A stretch of DNA of 21,235 bases, from NCBI GenBank assembly GCA_964359565.1, contig CAYHTN010000013.1, positions 1-21,235 on the forward strand, written 5' to 3'. Positions within the stretch are counted from its first letter, which is position 1; each line of letters begins with the position of its first letter. The DNA is from JAGOTP01 sp964359565 (GTDB taxonomy: Bacteria > Patescibacteriota > Patescibacteriia > 2-12-FULL-60-25). Positions 1 to 5,784 of the stretch are shown here, piece after piece. Both the position numbers and the translations under genes were made by a program. The notes under the pieces are model-generated. The model saw only the letters and a list, made by a program, of their open reading frames with translations. It was not told the origin of the DNA and did no database searches.

Positions 1-983
1 GTCGCGGGCGTAGCGTAGCCGGCCGGGGAGACCAAGGCTGGGAGTTCGACGAGCAAAGGCCGCGCTCCCTCGGGGAAGCAGGTGACGATGGTTCCAGGGG
101 CTCCTTTTGGCCTATCTGCGAGCAAGGCGGCACTTGGATCGAGGACTTCGTGAAGGCCTTGCTCATCCATCTGAAGAAAGGCAGATTCTTCGGTCGTGCC
201 AAAACGATGTTTATAGATATGAAGTAAACGGAAGGTGTGCGTCCGATCGCCTTCGATCATGATCACGGTATCAACCAGATGCTCTAAGAGCCTTGGTCCA
301 GCGAGCTCGCCATCTTTAGTCACCTGTCCGACCAGGATTACGGAGACACCAGTTTGCTTCGCGGCTTCATGAAGAACGGCTGCAGAAGCTTTGATTTGCG
401 TTGGGTTACCCGCCTCACCAACAACGCCAGAAAGACGCACACTTTGAATCGAATCAACGATCGTGAGCGTCGGTTTGGTCTGGCGAATCGTCTCTGCCAC
501 TGTTTCTGCCCGCGTATCATCCAGAAAATGAAGATTTTCTGGAACGGCTTTTCCGAGACGAGTAAGACGATTCAGGACCTGAGCCGGAGATTCTTCCCCG
601 GTGACATAGAGAATACGACCCTCTGTCTGCGCGAGAGTCAGCGCGAGTTGAGCGAGGAGAGTCGACTTCCCAATGCCAGGCTCTCCTCCGACCAAAGTTA
701 CGGAACCCGCGACCAGTCCTCCGGATAAGATCCGATCCCAAAAAGCCAGTCCCGTTGGTTTCGCAGAGACGTGTTTATCAGCACTAAGAGCGGTAAAGGC
801 AGTAGTTTTTCCTGGTTTGATTCCCGCCGTTCGTGAAGGAGCACGCGTTGTCATGAATCCTCCTCCGTTGGTTCCGTCTTTCACGGAACCCCAGGCACCG
901 CATTCAGGGCACTGTCCAGACCATTTTGAAAGTTGACTATCACACTTTTGGCAAGAAAAGAGAGGTTGTGGAGGTTTTACCAT
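1..983 (-). CDS. radA: DNA repair/recombination protein RadA (Sms), C-terminus cut by window edge
   Basis: RadA is a RecA-like ATPase that drives branch migration during homologous recombination and, in naturally competent bacteria, during transformation. The 327 complete residues in the window show an N-terminal four-cysteine zinc finger (C11, C14, C25, C28), a Walker A motif GEPGIGKST at about 100-108, a Walker B-like strand ending in VDS (about 176-178), and the RadA-specific motif at about 258-262. That motif reads KHRFG here, where KNRFG is usual. The reading frame is open to base 1, so the C-terminal Lon-protease-like domain lies mostly outside the window. The ATG at 983 is preceded by GGAAGAG, one of the few purine-rich Shine-Dalgarno-like sequences in the window. 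The gene starts 17 bp after the stop of the 949-aa pilin fusion and is probably co-transcribed with it. Family assignment is firm; the link to the pilin cluster is inference. Confidence 0.96.
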   Translation of the reverse strand, partial: MVKPPQPLFSCQKCDSQLSKWSGQCPECGAWGSVKDGTNGGGFMTTRAPSRTAGIKPGKTTAFTALSADKHVSAKPTGLAFWDRILSGGLVAGSVTLVGGEPGIGKSTLLAQLALTLAQTEGRILYVTGEESPAQVLNRLTRLGKAVPENLHFLDDTRAETVAETIRQTKPTLTIVDSIQSVRLSGVVGEAGNPTQIKASAAVLHEAAKQTGVSVILVGQVTKDGELAGPRLLEHLVDTVIMIEGDRTHTFRLLHIYKHRFGTTEESAFLQMDEQGLHEVLDPSAALLADRPKGAPGTIVTCFPEGARPLLVELPALVSPAGYATPA

Positions 984-1000
984 ATCTCTTCCAGCATGCC

Positions 1001-3850
1001 TTATCGGTCATTATTATAAAAGGTGTTAAACATGAATTTCGTCATGGTGATCACGCTTGGTCCGTGCCCTTTGCGGGTTTCAAAGGAAACAATCTCTCGT
1101 CGAGTGGGGTCGTCTGATTGAGCTGGATCTCTACCTGGAATAATCCGGCTAAAGCACTGCGTCTCTGCCTCAATCGCGGCAACATAGCGAGGGCATGTTG
1201 TCGACCGTAGGTCCCAGCCCGTTCGAACGGCTTCCCATCGATGACTTCCCATTCCGCTACGATCAGGGTTGAAATAGAGTGATCCATAGGCGTTTCCTGC
1301 GGTTGGGATGGGATAATTTGAGGGAACGACGCTCCCGCTGCCAAGACATCCGTCGTAGAGGACGATTCCGCGTTGATTTGGAAGGGGAGTCGTCACCGCT
1401 TGTCTTAACGTCCCCATACAATTTGCGGCGCTATGACCACCAACAACCGTATCGATAATATCCCCTCCACGTGACCCAGGAATAGCGGCTTCCATGGCCG
1501 TTTTTGCTGCATTATAATAGTTTCGAAGATTAAAATGGTTCATAAAAGGGACAACCGGGATTTGCCGTACACGCTCCGTTTCTGGATCGATCGCCCCACT
1601 CGGATCCGGTCGGTAGCCTCGTCCTGTAAAGTGGGGAACCATGATGACAATATTCTTGCTTCCGGCAACGGACTCAAGCGCCTCGCGCAAGCGAGCGACA
1701 TATTCCGATTGGCTGGGTGGATGTTGCGCACCTCCTGGACCTCCATGGATATACACGTACGCACGCAGACGTGGGCGAGCACCACCACTTCGAGATGCTT
1801 CAAACTCTGCCCGTAGTCGTTGCGGGAAGAGAAGGACTGATTCATTTGGGTCCCAACCCTGTCCTTCTGGGGGACGGTAGTCAAACTGTTGCCTCGTGAC
1901 GCCGCCCGCGGTCACGGGTGCTACAGTTCGACTTAGGGCGTCGCTCGAATCTCCGGCAGTATTCTCTCCATTGCCACGACATGAGCCCCGGCCTCCTCCC
2001 GAGGGGGCAAAAGCAATCGCTCCAGTTACCTTGGTAGTAAGCTGGTCGGCTCGGATATAGGCCCGATCGCCTGCCCGTCCATGACCAACATCAGAGACGA
2101 GGAACATGGTTGCGTCAGTATTTACTCCATGGATGACCATAAAATGTCCTCCATAGGTGCGGTGATCCGAGCCTGAGCCAAAGAGAATGTCGCATTCATG
2201 ACAGAGGAAGACAATAGGATGTCCGGCACGAACATGTTCCGCTGCGGCCTGTACGCGTCCTCCTCCGGAAGGGATGGCTGCGGCGCTCAGTCCTTTTTCT
2301 TGGGCGACGCGTGTCATAAAACTGGTACTGGAGCCTCCGTTTGGGACTCGGGATCCGTGTCGTGCGGCATCTTTAGCGGCATCCAGAGGATCATACAGGT
2401 GAGAGTTGGTTCGGGCTCGCAATTCGCTATCGAGTCGAGCGCCCGCTGAGCCAAGATTCCGCGCCTGCACAAGTTCCCAACCATTGTGACGGACACTATG
2501 ATCCGGAGCATTGTTGAAGGTTGGGTTATCCGAACGGGCTTTCCAAAACCGCGCCTGATCGGCAAGGGTTGCGGCGCCTGGATCACTCACGTTGATGCCA
2601 TAGTACGCCATAACAACGGCAAAAGAGGTCGGGCCACAGCCGCTCTTTCCAATCGTGCTAGTGCACATATTTGCGGCTGCGCTGTACTCTCCTCGTCTGG
2701 CACGATCTTCGCGAGGACAAGCGCTTCCTGCCCCCGCATCGGGACAGACTTCATTCGCAGGACGATTTTGATCACATTCGCAGCGGCAAGGGTAACCCGC
2801 TTGATTATTTGCAAGACCAGTTCCGTACTCAATATCTTTCCAGACGCCTTGGTATTGTTTGTATTCCTTCGGAAGGGGGATGACTGTGAAACTTCCCCTT
2901 CCATCTAGCTCTCGTGTCGTGATCTGTCCACCCTGAGGACAGCTTCCGCTTCCTGCGGCACTCACATAGCTCCCGCCCTCTCCTCCCCAAGAATTTTCGC
3001 CAGCAGCATCTCGTTGTACATAGCTTAACCTCAACGCCCTAAGTGTTACCAGATCTGGATTAATTGATTGCAGAATGACGTAACTACAGAGCAAAACAAT
3101 CAATCCAATCACCGCATTCTGGATGACTTCTTTCCCTTCCTTCACATCTCCCATGGTTGAGCCAAGAAGATAGCGAAACCCACCATAGACGACCATGATC
3201 GAAGCTAAAATTGCCGCAGCACCAATCGCAAAGCGATAAATGCCTAAGATGTATTGCGCGAGAAAGGGGACCGTGACTTCTCCATTGCTTAGAGTCGCAT
3301 CACTGAAAGAGACGCCGGGAATAGGAACGCTGAGAACGGGTTTGAGGGAACGAAACGATGCCTGGCCTTCCAATACAGGTTGGGAAGACGAAGGAACACG
3401 ATCTAGCCCACTATCTCCAAAGCTTGTCGTTCCCTCCACATCATCTTGACCTCTTCGCGTCACCACCCGTCTCTGTCCGTCCGGTCCTGTCGTGGTTCGT
3501 TGAGTGATTCCCCATTCGCGACAGTTTGCCTGAGCCCATCCATCTGGATCGATCTGACCCTCGCTTCTGAATGCTCTGTCAAAAAATCCTGGTGCTTCAG
3601 GACATCCCGCTGCTCCTCCGCTTGCTTGTACCGGAAAACAAGGACCTGCAAAGGCATAGGGAGGGGCTGCGCGAGCGCAGGCTTCCGCACTTGGGAGTTC
3701 TTTGAAGGAGCATTGTGGGAGAGATCCTCCTGCTGGAGGAATACAGGCGCAACAGAGGGCATCAACCGGTTGTACAAAAAAACCAAGAGCGCCACTACTG
3801 ATGACTCCTAACAATAAAACAGAGGAAGAAAAACGTCGAAGAAGATTCAT
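1001..3850 (-). CDS. T4SS-type pilin module fused to C39-like cysteine peptidase and alpha/beta-hydrolase-like domain
   Basis: A 949-residue secreted or membrane fusion protein. Residues 1-31 look like a signal peptide ending in VDA. Residues 32-110 hold eight cysteines (33, 34, 36, 47, 58, 71, 83, 110). Two hydrophobic helices at about 198-224 and 242-262, joined by a short charged loop (MGDVKEGKE), resemble the type IV secretion pilin family of CPR bacteria. With the N-terminus exported, this topology puts everything after 263 outside the membrane. Residues about 395-616 look like a C39-type papain-fold peptidase: SGCGPTS gives C405, GGHF gives H569, and VSD gives D587. Residues about 690-949 look like an alpha/beta hydrolase: HGGPGG at 702-707 (oxyanion loop), GGHSAA with nucleophile S807, D833 as a possible acid and H929 as the possible base. 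Residues 31-277 are identical to the 879-aa protein. It starts 6 bp after the DsbA-like gene with no Shine-Dalgarno. Substrates are unknown; the hydrolase assignment is less sure than the pilin and peptidase ones. Confidence 0.85.
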   Translation of the reverse strand: MNLLRRFSSSVLLLGVISSGALGFFVQPVDALCCACIPPAGGSLPQCSFKELPSAEACARAAPPYAFAGPCFPVQASGGAAGCPEAPGFFDRAFRSEGQIDPDGWAQANCREWGITQRTTTGPDGQRRVVTRRGQDDVEGTTSFGDSGLDRVPSSSQPVLEGQASFRSLKPVLSVPIPGVSFSDATLSNGEVTVPFLAQYILGIYRFAIGAAAILASIMVVYGGFRYLLGSTMGDVKEGKEVIQNAVIGLIVLLCSYVILQSINPDLVTLRALRLSYVQRDAAGENSWGGEGGSYVSAAGSGSCPQGGQITTRELDGRGSFTVIPLPKEYKQYQGVWKDIEYGTGLANNQAGYPCRCECDQNRPANEVCPDAGAGSACPREDRARRGEYSAAANMCTSTIGKSGCGPTSFAVVMAYYGINVSDPGAATLADQARFWKARSDNPTFNNAPDHSVRHNGWELVQARNLGSAGARLDSELRARTNSHLYDPLDAAKDAARHGSRVPNGGSSTSFMTRVAQEKGLSAAAIPSGGGRVQAAAEHVRAGHPIVFLCHECDILFGSGSDHRTYGGHFMVIHGVNTDATMFLVSDVGHGRAGDRAYIRADQLTTKVTGAIAFAPSGGGRGSCRGNGENTAGDSSDALSRTVAPVTAGGVTRQQFDYRPPEGQGWDPNESVLLFPQRLRAEFEASRSGGARPRLRAYVYIHGGPGGAQHPPSQSEYVARLREALESVAGSKNIVIMVPHFTGRGYRPDPSGAIDPETERVRQIPVVPFMNHFNLRNYYNAAKTAMEAAIPGSRGGDIIDTVVGGHSAANCMGTLRQAVTTPLPNQRGIVLYDGCLGSGSVVPSNYPIPTAGNAYGSLYFNPDRSGMGSHRWEAVRTGWDLRSTTCPRYVAAIEAETQCFSRIIPGRDPAQSDDPTRREIVSFETRKGHGPSVITMTKFMFNTFYNNDR
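3020..3760. repeat. 741-bp perfect direct repeat, copy A (inside the 949-aa pilin fusion)
   Basis: Read base by base, this segment is identical to 7563-8303 at a constant offset of 4543, with no mismatch found. It encodes residues 31-277 of the 949-aa protein. The boundaries are sharp. On the high-coordinate side, identity stops at the alanine of the predicted signal-peptidase site. On the low-coordinate side, it stops at the tyrosine just after the second membrane helix and its short tail. No transposase, terminal inverted repeat or target duplication accompanies it, so it is a duplicated coding module rather than a mobile element. Confidence 0.97.
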
Positions 3851-3856
3851 AGAAGT

Positions 3857-4528
3857 CTAGCGTTGGTATTCTTGGATGACCGCTGCGCGAATCTCTTCGG
3901 CAGAGACGAAGCCGTTAAACGTTTGTTTCCCGACAAAAAGAGTCGGAGCGCCGGTAATATTGTGGTCTTTGGCGATCTGTAGATCGGCTTGGAGGGCCTG
4001 GAGTCGTCCAGGGCTATTCAAGCATTGTTCAAAAACAGTTACATTTAATTTTGCTTCGTTCGCAAGCTTCACGATGCTTTCAGTGGTCGGATTGATCATG
4101 GTGAAGAGGCGATCATAAATATCCCAAAATTTCTGTTGTTGATTTGCACAATGGGCGGCAGAGGCAGTCACGAGTGTTCTTGGATCCGATAAATCGATCG
4201 GAAAAGTCCGCCAAATAAAGCGAATCGGTGTATTCGTTGTCGCAAACGCTTTTTTGAGTTCCTGATACGTTAGACGACAATATTCGCAGTTAAAGTCCGC
4301 AAATTCTACAATCGTGACTGCTTTTGGATCGCCACTACCGCGAACGGCATCGGTGCCGCGAAGGGGAGGAAGGCGAGGTTTAAGGTCCGTGGGTTCTTCA
4401 AAACTCGGTCGGGTTCCGGCCATGAAGAATTCTTTGGCGTTAAAAACATGCGACCAAACGAGGGCGCCGGTCATGACGACAAAGAGGAGAAGGAGAGAAA
4501 AGAGCAAGACAAAGCGTTCGCGATTCAT
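3857..4528 (-). CDS. Membrane-anchored DsbA-family thiol-disulfide oxidoreductase
   Basis: A 223-residue thioredoxin-fold protein expected to form or isomerise disulfide bonds outside the cytoplasmic membrane. A single hydrophobic helix at about 7-28 serves as anchor or uncleaved signal. The catalytic CxxC motif is CEYC at 81-84, following the strand VEFADFN, and the cis-proline loop is GAPTLFVG with P195. The helical insertion between them (about 110-180) is typical of the DsbA/thioredoxin_4 family. The gene lies 8 bp after the 415-aa propeller and 6 bp before the 949-aa pilin fusion, so it is almost certainly translated from the same message. The neighbouring pilin fusions carry eight cysteines in their ectodomain and more in their enzyme domains, which makes them the obvious clients. 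That client relationship is inferred from position and cysteine content. Start ATG at 4528 lacks a Shine-Dalgarno. Confidence 0.93.
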   Translation of the reverse strand: MNRERFVLLFSLLLLFVVMTGALVWSHVFNAKEFFMAGTRPSFEEPTDLKPRLPPLRGTDAVRGSGDPKAVTIVEFADFNCEYCRLTYQELKKAFATTNTPIRFIWRTFPIDLSDPRTLVTASAAHCANQQQKFWDIYDRLFTMINPTTESIVKLANEAKLNVTVFEQCLNSPGRLQALQADLQIAKDHNITGAPTLFVGKQTFNGFVSAEEIRAAVIQEYQR

Positions 4529-4536
4529 AACACGAT

Positions 4537-5784
4537 CTAGTATAGCGAAATTTTCAGGAGTCTGCCTGTGCGTTTCTCGGTAATGAATATAGAGGTATCG
4601 CCGGGAGCGATGGTGATGTCTTTTACGGCGCCATTTCCCTCGATCGGTCCAAGCACGGTGACCCGTCCGGTGGTGATATCGATGCGATAGAGGACGTCCG
4701 GTCCAGTATCAAAGAGTTCTCGTTGCAGAGCTGCTCCTTCTCCAAGTTCGATCGGAACCCCACAAATAAGTGTACGTTCCGATTGCCAGGCGCATTTGTC
4801 GGCCCAGGTAAAAAGGTTGAAGTTACTTCTTCCCGCATTCACGTTGTTTGAAGCGGCACCGCTTACCCAAAGAAGGGGACGATAGCCAGTCGTTGATTTA
4901 TAGACGCTATAGGCCAGAATATTGCCCGAAGGAGACCAATTGGGAATGAACCCCCGTCCATCAGTAATGAGACTTTGGAAATTTTCATGTTCCTTACCGA
5001 TCAACAGCACTGCTTCACGATCTTGGCCGATCGGATCGCCGGTATGTGAAAACGCAATCACGTGATCGTTTGGTGACCAAGACACTTGAACCTTGCTTTG
5101 ATTGTCACCTAATTCCTCAATTGCTTTTGATTCCGTTCCATCAGGATTCGCGGTGATTAAAAAGCGATTAGAGCGACTTCGTCCTAAGCTTTTTGCAACG
5201 ATCTGCTCATCTTGTGGCGAAAATTCAATATCTTCCCAATACGAAGGGAGAGAGGCTTGTACATCATTGGTAAAATCGTAAAATAGCTTCGAACCATCAG
5301 GAAAGGAGAGAATGGCTTTGTCCGATCGTTTGCCCCAGGCAACATCTTTGACATGAAAAAACACCTTTTCTGAAATTGCCGCCTTCCCTCCGTCGGGGAG
5401 GGCATAGTAAAACTTTCCTTCACTTTCATCATAGTATCTTACGACGCCCTGATTTTGAGGGGACACAGAGATGGGGCGGGTGATATTTTGAGCAATGAGG
5501 GTGGTCTGAAGTCCATCCGCTTTTTCCTTGGGCTGATTTTTTTCTTCGGTGATGGTTTGTGAATATCCTGCCTGAGGCAGTGATCCGGGAGCGGTGATCA
5601 GGATATTCGTTCCCGAAGAATTCCCTGCGCGTGGCAGCGCGTAAGATGCTTCGGGCAGAGCGGGTGTCTCCGTGGTGAGTGAAACGGGTCGAAAAAAAAC
5701 GTACCATAACCCAAAACCGAGGAGTACAGCTGTAACAAGAAAAATGAATAAGACGAGGAGTCGTTTTACGGAGAGGTACTGCAT
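4537..5784 (-). CDS. Membrane-anchored TolB/WD40-like beta-propeller protein (paralog of the 419-aa protein)
   Basis: A 415-residue protein with one N-terminal membrane helix (about 8-31), a low-complexity linker to about 105, and a repeat-rich beta domain to the end. Blade-like motifs recur, such as SFPDGSK (160-166), EFSPQDEQ (187-194), SWSPND (235-240) and NWSPSGN (282-288), as in TolB/WD40-type propellers. WADKCAWQSE followed by LIC places two conserved cysteines at 331 and 341, probably a disulfide. It is about half identical by eye to the 419-aa protein at 8392-9651 across the propeller. The stop codon of the upstream 879-aa pilin fusion lies inside this gene (19-bp overlap), suggesting translational coupling. 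Propellers of this kind usually act as binding scaffolds; no catalytic residues were recognised. A role as a partner of the pilin fusions is inference from its repeated pairing with them. Confidence 0.85.
   Translation of the reverse strand: MQYLSVKRLLVLFIFLVTAVLLGFGLWYVFFRPVSLTTETPALPEASYALPRAGNSSGTNILITAPGSLPQAGYSQTITEEKNQPKEKADGLQTTLIAQNITRPISVSPQNQGVVRYYDESEGKFYYALPDGGKAAISEKVFFHVKDVAWGKRSDKAILSFPDGSKLFYDFTNDVQASLPSYWEDIEFSPQDEQIVAKSLGRSRSNRFLITANPDGTESKAIEELGDNQSKVQVSWSPNDHVIAFSHTGDPIGQDREAVLLIGKEHENFQSLITDGRGFIPNWSPSGNILAYSVYKSTTGYRPLLWVSGAASNNVNAGRSNFNLFTWADKCAWQSERTLICGVPIELGEGAALQRELFDTGPDVLYRIDITTGRVTVLGPIEGNGAVKDITIAPGDTSIFITEKRTGRLLKISLY

Noticed and set aside
3240..3449. Plus-strand open frame of 69 codons that recurs unchanged at 7783-7992, suggesting a conserved small gene
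   Set aside because: Its conservation is only the consequence of the base-perfect 741-bp repeat. It lies antisense inside the pilin module.
3020..3760. The 741-bp repeat as an insertion sequence or integron-like cassette
   Set aside because: It encodes no transposase or integrase, has no terminal inverted repeats or target duplication, and is in-frame coding sequence with edges at protein domain limits.
3460..3795. Minus-strand alternative frame of 111 codons, nearly repeated at 8003-8338
   Set aside because: Out-of-frame shadow of the pilin fusions in the repeated segment. The overlapping frame has a clear domain structure and this one has none.
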